The notes: generated from the sequence alone by a model not told the origin. A stretch of 6,164 nucleotides of DNA from an uncultured Lachnospiraceae bacterium (GCA_946627575.1 CAMOVS010000088.1:1-6164); one strand, 5' to 3'; positions 1 through 6,079 are shown, numbered from the stretch's first letter. Numbers and translations are program-made.

Positions 1-39
1 TTTTCTTCCCCACAAAGGATAAAAAAACGGCTGATGATC

Positions 40-1806
40 TTAACCATTGTCCTTCACCTCCATATGTGCCTTCCACATTTTTTCGTACAAATCATGGTGA
101 GCGAGCAGGTCTTCGTGGCTTCCTTCCTCATGGATCCGTCCGTCCTTGATTACATAGATCCTGTCCGCATCCACAACCGTGCTGAGTCGGTGAGCAATCA
201 CGATCAGAGTCTTTCCTTCGGTAAGTCTGGAGACAGACCTCTGTATCACAGCTTCATTTTCAGGATCGGTATAAGCGGTTGCCTCGTCCAGAATGACGAT
301 CGGTGCTGCCTTCAGCATAGCCCGGGCAATAGAAATCCGCTGACGCTCCCCGCCGGAAAGATGCCCTCCGGAAGAACCGACCATGGTTTCATAGCCATTT
401 TCCAGACCCATGATGAACTCGTGACAGCCGCTCATCCTGGCTGCTTCCTCCACTTCGCTATCCGAGGCGGATGGTTTGCCCAGGCGGATATTCTCCCGGA
501 CTGACATGTTAAATAGGTAATTATCCTGTGATACGAAAGCAATTCTGTCCGCATATTCTTCCTGGGGGATACTGCGGATATCCCTGCCTCCAAGCCGGAT
601 GCTGCCTCCTGTAACATCCCAGAGGGAAGCGATAAGACGCGCGATGGTACTCTTGCCGCTGCCGCTTGGGCCAACCAGGGCAACAAAACTTCCCTCCGGT
701 ATCTTCATCGATATTCCGTGAAGGACTTCAGCCTCATCACCTTCTGCCTGATAGGAAAAATGTACATCAGTAAGCTCCAGATCATTTGTCCCTGATACAG
801 CTTCTTCTGTTCCAGCCTGCGGCCTTGCCATCTCCGGAGCGTCCAGTATGGCTCTGACCTCTCCGAAAATGGTTCCCATGGTCCGAAGGTCATCTGAATA
901 ACTCATCAGCGTTACCAATGGTGTTATCAAACCGACAGAAAGAATGATCACCATGACAAAATCCTGAGGGGAAAGGCTGCCGTATTTCACAAGAAGCCCT
1001 CCGATAGGAAGGACTGAAACCATGGTAGCCGGCATCACTACCATGGCAAAGGTCATGGGAAGAATACTGGCCCGCATCCAGTCTATAAAGCTGTGGGCAG
1101 CCTCATAAGCATCATGGACAAAGCGGTCATAGCTGGATTTGGTTTTTCCGAATACCTTGATCACCTGAATTCCGTTGATATATTCCACTGCCGTGTCATT
1201 CAGAGCCTTGGTGGCCGTGATGGTATGCTGATAAAAATCGCCGCTCCCAACCATCATCAACACATAGCAGAACAAGCCGATGGGAACTGTAATCAGACTT
1301 GCCAGCCCCATGCGCCAGTCGATGGTAAAGATGTAGATCTCAATGATCACCGGCACCAGAAGATTAGCTGTGAATTCCGGTACGATGTGGGCCAGGGTTG
1401 TTTCAATACTGTCGATCCGTTCGATCAAAGTGTTTTTTAAGGCGCCGCTGCTCTGGGTCAGAACCGCGCCCAAAGGCATGCGGGTCAGTTTCTCCATACA
1501 ATTCTTGCGGATTTCCCCAAGCACGGCAAAAGTAGCCCTGTGACTTGTTGCCGTAGAAAGGGCGTGAAAAATCACTCTCCCAAGCCATAGACAAACCATA
1601 ATCAGACAGCGGACCAGATAAAATGAGATATCTTTATTCCCATCCATCAGCCCCTGGACGATCCCCACCACAACAAAATATGGTGCAATGGAAAATGCTA
1701 CACCGATAACCGCAAGAATCACACTAAGCACATACTGCCCACCGTGATTACCTGTCTGTCCCAGCACCCAGCTGATGGGTGATGGTGATTTGCTTCGTTC
1801 ATCCAT
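40..1806 (-). CDS. ABC transporter half-unit, fused permease and ATPase (IrtA/YbtP-like)
   Basis: This 588-residue protein has the fused layout of exporter-fold (type IV) ABC transporters: a membrane domain (about residues 24-310, with hydrophobic segments near 24-50, 62-82, 145-160, 167-186, 250-272 and 282-302) followed by a nucleotide-binding domain. All ATPase motifs are intact: Walker A GPSGSGKST (379-387), Q-loop Gln427, signature LSGGE (483-487), Walker B IVILDEAT with Glu508, and H-loop His539. After Walker B it reads AYTDPENE rather than the usual SALD form, which I associate with the heterodimeric IrtAB/YbtPQ group that imports iron-siderophores; this is a family impression, not proof of substrate. 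Such proteins pair with a second half-transporter, so a partner is expected beyond the left edge. The ATG has an AAGGAGG ribosome site about 10 bases upstream, and an in-frame TGA just upstream excludes a longer start. The possible metal-type operator upstream fits an iron or metal role, but a drug or peptide exporter remains possible. Confidence 0.9.
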   Translation of the reverse strand: MDERSKSPSPISWVLGQTGNHGGQYVLSVILAVIGVAFSIAPYFVVVGIVQGLMDGNKDISFYLVRCLIMVCLWLGRVIFHALSTATSHRATFAVLGEIRKNCMEKLTRMPLGAVLTQSSGALKNTLIERIDSIETTLAHIVPEFTANLLVPVIIEIYIFTIDWRMGLASLITVPIGLFCYVLMMVGSGDFYQHTITATKALNDTAVEYINGIQVIKVFGKTKSSYDRFVHDAYEAAHSFIDWMRASILPMTFAMVVMPATMVSVLPIGGLLVKYGSLSPQDFVMVIILSVGLITPLVTLMSYSDDLRTMGTIFGEVRAILDAPEMARPQAGTEEAVSGTNDLELTDVHFSYQAEGDEAEVLHGISMKIPEGSFVALVGPSGSGKSTIARLIASLWDVTGGSIRLGGRDIRSIPQEEYADRIAFVSQDNYLFNMSVRENIRLGKPSASDSEVEEAARMSGCHEFIMGLENGYETMVGSSGGHLSGGERQRISIARAMLKAAPIVILDEATAYTDPENEAVIQRSVSRLTEGKTLIVIAHRLSTVVDADRIYVIKDGRIHEEGSHEDLLAHHDLYEKMWKAHMEVKDNG

Positions 1807-1887
1807 AGATAAGATGCCTCCTTCTCAGCCTCTTTTATTCCAATATCTTTCCGTAACATGAAAACTGAAGCTGTTGTTATTTAATAA

Positions 1888-1913
1888 AGTTAGTCTTTTC
1901 TAACTATTATTAG
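1888..1913. promoter_or_regulatory. Possible repressor operator: two overlapping TTAG/CTAA inverted repeats
   Basis: A perfect inverted repeat AGTTAG-N6-CTAACT occupies 1888-1905. A second, CTAA-N6-TTAG, occupies 1900-1913 and shares the CTAA half. Together they cover the end of the predicted -10 box and the transcription start of the ABC transporter, where a bound repressor would block transcription. Half-sites of this kind resemble those of the DtxR/IdeR family of iron- or manganese-dependent repressors (family motif from general knowledge). No regulator gene lies in the window, so the identity of the binding protein is inference. Confidence 0.5.
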
Positions 1914-1940
1914 TATAACCAATAATCAGGAGTATTTCAA
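1912..1940 (-). promoter_or_regulatory. Sigma-70-type promoter for the ABC transporter
   Basis: On the minus strand there is a TTGAAA -35 box (1935-1940), a 17-base spacer and a TATACT -10 box (1912-1917). Each box differs from consensus at one position and the spacing is ideal. Transcription would start near 1905, giving a leader of about 100 bases before the ATG at 1806. It is the best promoter in the window by eye. Confidence 0.7.
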
Positions 1941-1960
1941 TCTTTTTTGGAAATAATAAA

Positions 1961-2018
1961 GGTCAGGCACCCTTACAAATATCTCACTCAAGCAAGATTA
2001 CTGTAAGGGCGCCTGACC
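1961..2018 (-). repeat. Long inverted repeat, possible terminator or REP/MITE-like element
   Basis: Arms of 17 bases (1961-1977 and 2002-2018) flank a 24-base loop. The arms match at 16 of 17 positions. The odd pair is A with C on the plus-strand RNA but a G-U wobble on the minus-strand RNA, so the hairpin is fully paired only when read leftward. The minus strand then continues TTTATTATTT. It lies about 90 bases past the stop of the minus-strand peptidase gene and upstream of the transporter promoter, so it probably ends the peptidase transcript. The long GC-rich arms are unlike the other terminators here and could be one copy of a dispersed palindromic repeat. The stretch 2019-2110 shows nothing further that I can name. 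Confidence 0.6.
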
Positions 2019-2110
2019 CCTCTTGTCCTTTTGTTGTTATCTCAGCTGTTCGCTGTTGATTGGAAAGGTATTATATATTCTTATCCAGAACTCTCTTTAT
2101 ATCCCTGGAA

Positions 2111-3082
2111 TTACCTGCCCGTCAGATCGCCCGCTGCCGGATATCCATAGGCTCCTTCGGCTTTTTCCACTGCTCGTATAATAGCCTGACTGACCACTTC
2201 TGAAGCCAGTGTTCCGACCAGGTCCTGGTCTGCCTGAATGCTGCCGGCTGAAATGGCGTAAATGCTGTCCCCGTCGGCTGTGGTATGGACCGGATGAATG
2301 GAGCGGGCGTAGCCGTCATGAGCCATGCCGGCGATCTTGCATAGCTGGGCTTTGGAGAAGTCGGCGTTAGTCATGACCACGGCCAGTGTTGTATTCCCTG
2401 TGAACTTATTCTCTTTGACTTCGATGCTTGATTTCATGTATTCAGCTGTAGATCGCAGAGAGCTTTTATCTTCCGTCAAAAGACCGGCGATCTGTTTTCC
2501 TGTTTTCCAGTCGTATACATCTCCCAGAGCATTCAGCACAACGACAGCCCCGACCTTGAGATCTCCGATCTCTACGGCATAGCTTCCGATCCCGGTCTTC
2601 ATGCAGGTTTCCATGCCGGCGATCTTACCGACCGTTGCCCCGCAGCCTGCTCCATAATTCCCATCATGATAATTGGGCCGGTCCAAGGCCAGCCTTGCTG
2701 CTTCATAACCCATCTCCGGATCCGGCCGGATAAAGGTATCCGCTACAGTCAGGTCAAATATATCAGCCTGGGCAACCAGCGGCACTTTGGTTACCTGAAC
2801 ATCGTAGCCGATTCCCCTCTCTTCCAGCAGCTGCATGACGCCATTGGCTGTACCGAGACCAAAGGCGCTGCCTCCGGCTAAGACGATGGCATGAATCTCC
2901 TGGGCAGCCATAAGGGGATTAAGCAGCTGACTCTCCCGGGAAGCAGGCCCCCCTCCCCGCACATCCAATCCGGCTTTCATTCCTTCCTCACACACAAAGA
3001 CAGTACAGCCTGTTCCTGCTTCTTTGTTTTCAACCTGACCGATACGGATAGAATCTATATCAGTAATGGCTATTTCCTTCAT
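2111..3082 (-). CDS. P1-family peptidase (DmpA/NylC-like, MEROPS S58)
   Basis: The 323-residue product matches the P1/DmpA peptidase family, N-terminal-nucleophile hydrolases that cut themselves into two chains and act as aminopeptidases or amidases. Family signs include the glycine-rich VRGGGPASRE (41-50), the AIVLAGGSAFGL stretch (65-76), YGAGCGATVGKIAG (143-156), and GNTTLAVV (229-236). By analogy with the nylon-oligomer hydrolase NylC, cleavage is predicted between Asn230 and Thr231, making Thr231 the nucleophile; Asp270 and Asp272 in HTTADGD lie at the spacing I recall for NylC's catalytic aspartates, and Lys153 fits its lysine. The length is normal for the family and there is no signal peptide, so the protein is likely cytoplasmic. 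The ATG at 3082 has AAGGAG eight bases upstream (3091-3096). It is divergent from the FucA-like gene. The physiological substrate is unknown, and a role in peptide or amide turnover is the safest reading. Confidence 0.92.
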   Translation of the reverse strand: MKEIAITDIDSIRIGQVENKEAGTGCTVFVCEEGMKAGLDVRGGGPASRESQLLNPLMAAQEIHAIVLAGGSAFGLGTANGVMQLLEERGIGYDVQVTKVPLVAQADIFDLTVADTFIRPDPEMGYEAARLALDRPNYHDGNYGAGCGATVGKIAGMETCMKTGIGSYAVEIGDLKVGAVVVLNALGDVYDWKTGKQIAGLLTEDKSSLRSTAEYMKSSIEVKENKFTGNTTLAVVMTNADFSKAQLCKIAGMAHDGYARSIHPVHTTADGDSIYAISAGSIQADQDLVGTLASEVVSQAIIRAVEKAEGAYGYPAAGDLTGR

Positions 3083-3139
3083 TTTTCATTCTCCTTCTAC
3101 ACACATCGAACCATTAATAACCTTCTATTCTCAGTCAGA

Positions 3140-3155
3140 ATGATATATATATCAT
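3140..3155. promoter_or_regulatory. 16-bp perfect palindrome in the divergent control region
   Basis: The sequence ATGATATATATATCAT reads the same on both strands. It covers the predicted -10 of the peptidase and the -35 area of the aldolase, so a protein bound here could control both genes. Further ATGATA copies occur at 3165-3170 and 3173-3178. The TA-rich core makes chance formation fairly likely, so its function is uncertain. Confidence 0.3.
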
Positions 3156-3173
3156 AATTAAACTATGATACAA
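3146..3173 (-). promoter_or_regulatory. Possible promoter of the P1 peptidase
   Basis: The minus strand shows TTGTAT (3168-3173), a 16-base spacer and TATATA (3146-3151). The boxes are imperfect, and the local TA repeat allows the -10 to be placed at several positions. The -35 box overlaps the predicted -10 box of the divergent aldolase, so the two promoters may compete. Confidence 0.4.
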
Positions 3174-3174
3174 T
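3166..3174 (+). promoter_or_regulatory. Extended -10 promoter of the fucA-like gene
   Basis: TGATACAAT is an extended -10 element (TG, one base, then TACAAT, one mismatch from consensus). It would start transcription near 3181 and leave a leader of about 50 bases. There is no convincing -35 box, which is tolerable for extended -10 promoters. Confidence 0.45.
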
Positions 3175-3231
3175 GATAACAAATAATCGGACAAATGCAA
3201 GAGATCTTATGATAAAGGAGATGGATAGAAA

Positions 3232-3885
3232 ATGTTATTAGAAAAGGAAAGGAAACTGGTTGTTGAATATGGTAAGAAGCTGGTGAATCTCGGCCTTACC
3301 AAAGGAACCGGAGGAAATATCAGTATTTGCAACAGAGAAGAAGGGCTTATGGCCATCAGTCCCAGCGGCATGGATTACTTTGAGACAAAGCCGGAAGACG
3401 TAGCTGTCCTGAACATATCTTATGGCAAACAGGTGGATGGTGCCTACAAACCTTCCAGCGAACACGCTATGCACAGGATATTCTATACCGGGAGAGACGA
3501 TATCAATGCCATTGTCCATACTCATTCCACCTATGCCACTACCCTGGCTACCATGGGGTGGGGACTTCCTGCCTCTAACTATCTGATTGCTATGGCCGGT
3601 CCGGACGTCCGCTGTGCCCCTTATCAGTCCTTCGGAACTCCGGAGCTTGCCCAGGCCGCCTTTGATTATATGAAAGACCGCTATTGCGTCCTTCTTGAAA
3701 ATCATGGTCTCCTGGCAGGTTCTGCCGATATCGCCCAGGCCTTTAACATCGCTCTTCTCATCGAAGAATGCTGTCAGACCTATTATCTGGCCACGGTTGC
3801 CGGACGTCCAAAGATCCTGCCGCCGGAGGAAATGGAAAAAATGATGGTCCGCTTCCAGACCTACGGTCAGGTAAAAGAGAAATAA
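3232..3885 (+). CDS. fucA: L-fuculose-1-phosphate aldolase-like class II aldolase
   Basis: This 217-residue protein belongs to the class II aldolase/adducin family and matches E. coli FucA (215 residues) closely in its active site. FucA cleaves L-fuculose-1-phosphate to dihydroxyacetone phosphate and L-lactaldehyde. Visible counterparts are the phosphate-binding TGGNIS (26-31) and SPSG (43-46), Ser75-Ser76, Glu77, zinc ligands His96, His98 (HTHS) and His158 (ENHG), Tyr117 in the NYLIAMAG stretch, and a C-terminal TYG with Tyr211. Glu77 in place of the aspartate of ribulose-phosphate 4-epimerases favours an aldolase. The start has AAGGAG 11 bases upstream (3215-3220); an ATG at 3221 runs into a stop after six codons and is not used. 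There is no fucose kinase, isomerase or transporter nearby, so the true substrate could be another sugar phosphate, for example 5-deoxyribulose-1-phosphate in 5'-deoxyadenosine salvage. It appears to be a single-gene transcript ending at the 3899-3937 hairpin. Confidence 0.9.
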   Translation: MLLEKERKLVVEYGKKLVNLGLTKGTGGNISICNREEGLMAISPSGMDYFETKPEDVAVLNISYGKQVDGAYKPSSEHAMHRIFYTGRDDINAIVHTHSTYATTLATMGWGLPASNYLIAMAGPDVRCAPYQSFGTPELAQAAFDYMKDRYCVLLENHGLLAGSADIAQAFNIALLIEECCQTYYLATVAGRPKILPPEEMEKMMVRFQTYGQVKEK

Positions 3886-3898
3886 TAAAAAGTATTAA

Positions 3899-3937
3899 AA
3901 CTCCCGCTTGTATATTACGATTATACGGGCGGGAGTT
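3899..3937. terminator. Bidirectional terminator between convergent genes
   Basis: A hairpin with 16-base arms (3899-3914 and 3922-3937) and a 7-base loop follows the aldolase stop by 13 bases. On the plus-strand RNA all pairs form, including two U-G wobbles, but the downstream T run is short (CCTTTATGG). On the minus strand the stem has two mismatches but is followed by TTTTAATACTTTTT, a good U-rich tail. It probably ends transcripts from both sides: the aldolase and the convergent ATPase gene. The rest of 3938-4014 is AT-rich, with only a weak 6-bp GAATGA/TCATTC pair. Confidence 0.75.
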
Positions 3938-4014
3938 CCTTTATGGTATAAAACTATTGAATGATAAGCGAAGTCAATTCATTCCGATGCCATATCTAAA
4001 TATATAAATATTAT

Positions 4015-4665
4015 TTAATCTGCTTTTATCTCATCTTTTTGCAAAAAGTCCCGTATACCTCCAAACAGCCTGTCCATCTTCTCCTCGAATCCTGTCGAAT
4101 TATCGATTATCACCCGATTTGGATGATCTTTCCAGGCCATAAGGCTTCTATTGTCAAGCTGGATTGCCTCTTCCGCTGTCTCCGTCCTGGCGGAATTGTT
4201 ATCACAAGTATAAGCCTCCACCGCCCCTTTAGCCGCTGTTTCCAGATGAAATACTATATCATACCAGCTCAGACTCTCATCCTCATCCACACCCAGGGCT
4301 TCCATATTCTTTGTAAATGCCTCCTGAGACATGTAAGCTTTATTATCAAGCATCCCCCTATCATATATAATCAAAATAGGCTTTTGGTTAACCTCGGATA
4401 TCTCCTCTGCCGCACCGGCATAAACCTTTTCCTTCTCCATCTGCATGATCATCTGCCACTTCTGATAAGACTCCATATTTCTGCAGGTCCAGGGTGCAAT
4501 CCCACCGCCAATCAGCTGAGTTGCTGTCTCAGGCATAATCAGAATCTGATAACCCGTATCCTTCAATTCTTCAAAAACCCTTTTCATCGCGGTCGTCTTG
4601 CCGCTGCAGGGTCCTCCTGTAATCACGACACGCACCACTTTAAAGCCATTATCCAGATAATCCAT
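4015..4665 (-). CDS. Small P-loop ATPase / kinase-like protein (AAA_28-type)
   Basis: With the ATG at 4665 the product has 216 residues. It opens with a beta strand and a Walker A loop GGPCSGKTT (17-25, Lys23), then has a hydrophobic strand ending in ILIIYDRG (97-104), a Walker B-like segment with Asp102, and a VFHLETAAKGAVEAY region (138-152). This resembles the AAA_28 family, which is related to NadR-type nucleotide kinases and often labelled only as AAA ATPase. In some proteins this domain is joined to a CYTH phosphatase/cyclase domain; no such domain is present here. A longer reading from an ATG at 4686 is possible, but the GGAGG ribosome site falls inside that extension and six bases before the second ATG, so the shorter form is chosen. 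It is predicted to be cytoplasmic, with no signal peptide or membrane segment. The substrate is unknown; ATP binding is well supported, while phosphoryl transfer to a small molecule is a guess. Confidence 0.85.
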   Translation of the reverse strand: MDYLDNGFKVVRVVITGGPCSGKTTAMKRVFEELKDTGYQILIMPETATQLIGGGIAPWTCRNMESYQKWQMIMQMEKEKVYAGAAEEISEVNQKPILIIYDRGMLDNKAYMSQEAFTKNMEALGVDEDESLSWYDIVFHLETAAKGAVEAYTCDNNSARTETAEEAIQLDNRSLMAWKDHPNRVIIDNSTGFEEKMDRLFGGIRDFLQKDEIKAD

Positions 4666-4671
4666 AGTTAA

Positions 4672-4676
4672 CCTCC
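4672..4676 (-). promoter_or_regulatory. Ribosome binding site that fixes the ATPase start
   Basis: GGAGG on the minus strand lies six bases before the ATG at 4665. The upstream in-frame ATG at 4686 has no comparable site and precedes this motif, so the shorter protein is the better model. Confidence 0.75.
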
Positions 4677-4704
4677 ATATAAACATTTCTGAAATGATTT
4701 ATAT

Positions 4705-4754
4705 ATTCATTATCCTAAAAGCATTGATTATTACTCCGAGAACAAATAATGAAT
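4705..4754 (-). repeat. 9-bp inverted repeat in the ATPase gene leader
   Basis: ATTCATTAT (4705-4713) and ATAATGAAT (4746-4754) are perfect reverse complements separated by 32 bases. They lie inside the predicted leader of the ATPase transcript. They could form a weak AU stem or be half-sites for a regulator. The low GC content makes chance possible. Confidence 0.35.
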
Positions 4755-4763
4755 TTCTGCTTT

Positions 4764-4772
4764 ATTATAACA
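4764..4772 (-). promoter_or_regulatory. Extended -10 promoter for the ATPase gene
   Basis: The minus strand reads TGTTATAAT, a perfect extended -10 element (TG, one base, consensus TATAAT). No good -35 is seen; the upstream position falls in the terminator stem of the preceding gene. Transcription would begin near 4757, with a leader of about 90 bases. The promoter directly abuts the poly-U tail of that terminator, a compact end-to-start arrangement. Confidence 0.5.
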
Positions 4773-4820
4773 AAAAAACTCCGAAGCTGCACTGAAAATG
4801 CCTGTGCTTCGAAGTTTTTT
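4772..4820 (-). terminator. Rho-independent terminator of the aldo/keto reductase gene
   Basis: Arms 4778-4787 and 4806-4815 form a 10-bp stem, extended by A/T runs on both sides. The single mismatch on the plus strand becomes a G-U pair on the minus-strand RNA, and the minus strand continues with a run of seven T. This fits termination of the reductase gene, whose stop lies about 60 bases earlier. The plus strand also has a T run after the stem, so it could act in both directions. Confidence 0.8.
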
Positions 4821-4824
4821 CATT

Positions 4825-4856
4825 ATTTCTTAACCATTTGATTTCTTAACCATTTG
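4825..4856. repeat. Perfect 16-bp tandem duplication
   Basis: The unit ATTTCTTAACCATTTG occurs twice back to back (4825-4840 and 4841-4856) with no mismatch. It lies between the stop of the aldo/keto reductase and its terminator hairpin, in the 3' untranslated region. It looks like a recent slippage duplication, and nothing shows a function. Confidence 0.85.
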
Positions 4857-4876
4857 CATGTATAAAAAGTATCCTC

Positions 4877-6013
4877 TTATACACAGAATACTTCTGCTGC
4901 CTTCTCCAATTCATCCCGGATGGGAATACTCTGGGGACAGGCTTCCTCACACATACCACACTTGATACAGGCATCTGCCCTGGCCTTGCCGGCCACACCT
5001 ACATCAAAGCCTTCCTTACCTTTAGCATACTCAAGGTTGCCGTATAAAGTATAAAGATTCATAGCATTAAAGCTGCCGGGGATACCTACATTCTGTGGAC
5101 ATACTTTCATACAGTAGCCGCAGCTGGTGCAAGGAATGATAGGCAGCTTGGCCAGTTCCTCTCTGGCTTCCTCGATCACGGCACATTCTTCCTGAGACAA
5201 GGGCTGGAAGTCTGTCATATAGGAAAGATTATCCTTCATCTGGTCCAGATTACTCATACCAGAAAGAACAGCCAGTACTCCTTCCAGACTGGCAGCAAAG
5301 CGGACAGCCCAGGAAGCGCTGGACACATCAGGATCAGCATCCTTAAGAACCTTTTCAACGGAAGCCGGCGGATTGGCCAGAAGACCACCCTTAATCGGCT
5401 CCATGATCACAATCTGCTTTCCATGCCTTCTGGCTACCTCATAATTGGCCCTGGACTGGATCATAGGATCTTCCCAATCCGCATAATTGATCTGCAGCTG
5501 TACAAAGTCTACTTCAGGATGTTTAGCGAGTATATCTTCCAGCTCTTCAGGCGTAGCATGGAAGGAAAAGCCAACATTCTTAATCAGTCCTTCTTCTTTC
5601 TTTTCCTTAACGAAACTCCAGAGATCAAAACAATCAAAGAATTCCGTCCTTTTTCCACCCAGATTATGGAGGAGATAATAGTCAAAATAACCTGCCTGGG
5701 TTAATTCCAGGGAAGATTCAAACTGAGCGATGGCATCTTCCCTCGTCTCACATTCAATCCAGGCCGCCAGCTTGGTAGCCAAAGTATAACTCTCTCTGGG
5801 ATATCTCTCTACCAAAGCCTGACGGATGGCATCTTCCGACCAGTCATAAGCCCAGGCTGTATCAAAATAAGTACACCCCGCCTCCATAAAGAGGTCTACC
5901 ATCTCCTTAACCTGATCGATATCGATAGGATTCACCGTCTCGCTATTGGGATCCGCTCCTTCGATTCTCGGTAATCTCATCAAACCAAAACCTAACTTCT
6001 TCGTATCCTTCAC
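4877..6013 (-). CDS. Aldo/keto reductase with C-terminal 2x[4Fe-4S] ferredoxin domain
   Basis: The protein has 378 residues when read from the GTG at 6013. The N-terminal barrel begins KKLGFGLMRLP and carries the aldo/keto reductase tetrad Asp51 and Tyr56 (DTAWAY), Lys81 (ATK) and His116 (LLHNL). The C-terminal part has two CxxCxxCxxxCP motifs, with cysteines at 295, 298, 301, 305 and at 349, 352, 355, 359, each expected to hold a 4Fe-4S cluster. This fusion is widespread in anaerobic bacteria and is thought to link oxidoreduction of a carbonyl or similar substrate to electron transfer; the substrate is rarely known. A TTG seven codons earlier (6034) keeps the frame open, but it has no ribosome site, whereas GGAGAGAGGGG lies eight bases before the GTG, and the predicted transcript start falls near that TTG. 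It is probably a single-gene unit, cytoplasmic and oxygen-sensitive. Confidence 0.92.
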   Translation of the reverse strand: MKDTKKLGFGLMRLPRIEGADPNSETVNPIDIDQVKEMVDLFMEAGCTYFDTAWAYDWSEDAIRQALVERYPRESYTLATKLAAWIECETREDAIAQFESSLELTQAGYFDYYLLHNLGGKRTEFFDCFDLWSFVKEKKEEGLIKNVGFSFHATPEELEDILAKHPEVDFVQLQINYADWEDPMIQSRANYEVARRHGKQIVIMEPIKGGLLANPPASVEKVLKDADPDVSSASWAVRFAASLEGVLAVLSGMSNLDQMKDNLSYMTDFQPLSQEECAVIEEAREELAKLPIIPCTSCGYCMKVCPQNVGIPGSFNAMNLYTLYGNLEYAKGKEGFDVGVAGKARADACIKCGMCEEACPQSIPIRDELEKAAEVFCV

Positions 6014-6038
6014 CTCTATAACCCCTCTCTCCAAAAAA

Positions 6039-6066
6039 ATGATTCAAACTATAGTTCGGGTGTCAA
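6039..6066 (-). promoter_or_regulatory. Possible promoter of the aldo/keto reductase, with internal palindrome
   Basis: The minus strand has a perfect -35 box TTGACA (6061-6066), a 16-base spacer and AATCAT (6039-6044), four of six matches to a -10 box; a 17-base spacer to ATCATT is an equal option. A 10-bp palindrome AACTATAGTT (6047-6056) lies between the boxes and could be a regulator site. A second candidate -10, TATAAT, lies farther upstream at 6128-6133 without a clear -35 box; it would give a leader of about 110 bases. Confidence 0.45.
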
Positions 6067-6079
6067 AATAACGAACCAG

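Noticed and set aside
21..45. Possible terminator at the end of the ABC transporter gene (GGTT/AGCC stem then seven T on the minus strand).
   Set aside because: The stem is only four pairs, includes a G-U pair and overlaps the stop codon. It is too weak to call, and a partner gene is expected farther left.
34..504. Long open frames on the strand opposite or in other frames of the five genes, such as 34-504 plus and 4039-4671 plus.
   Set aside because: They are antisense or out-of-frame shadows of clear genes, with no ribosome sites or family motifs.
1724..1859. Short overlapping reading frame from an ATG at 1859 on the minus strand, running into the ABC gene in another frame.
   Set aside because: It has no ribosome site and no recognisable protein features, and it overlaps a well-supported gene start.
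3959..3990. Weak GAATGA/TCATTC inverted repeat between the shared terminator and the ATPase stop.
   Set aside because: Six AT-rich pairs with a long loop are expected by chance, and the nearby 16-bp hairpin is a far better terminator.
4832..4855. Tiny seven-codon frame inside the tandem duplication on the minus strand.
   Set aside because: It arises from the repeat itself, has no ribosome site and is too short to support.
40..6013. A joint defence system or novel gene cluster combining the ATPase, peptidase and other genes.
   Set aside because: The genes lie in different orientations with separate promoters and terminators, and each belongs to a common metabolic or transport family. Nothing seen links them functionally.
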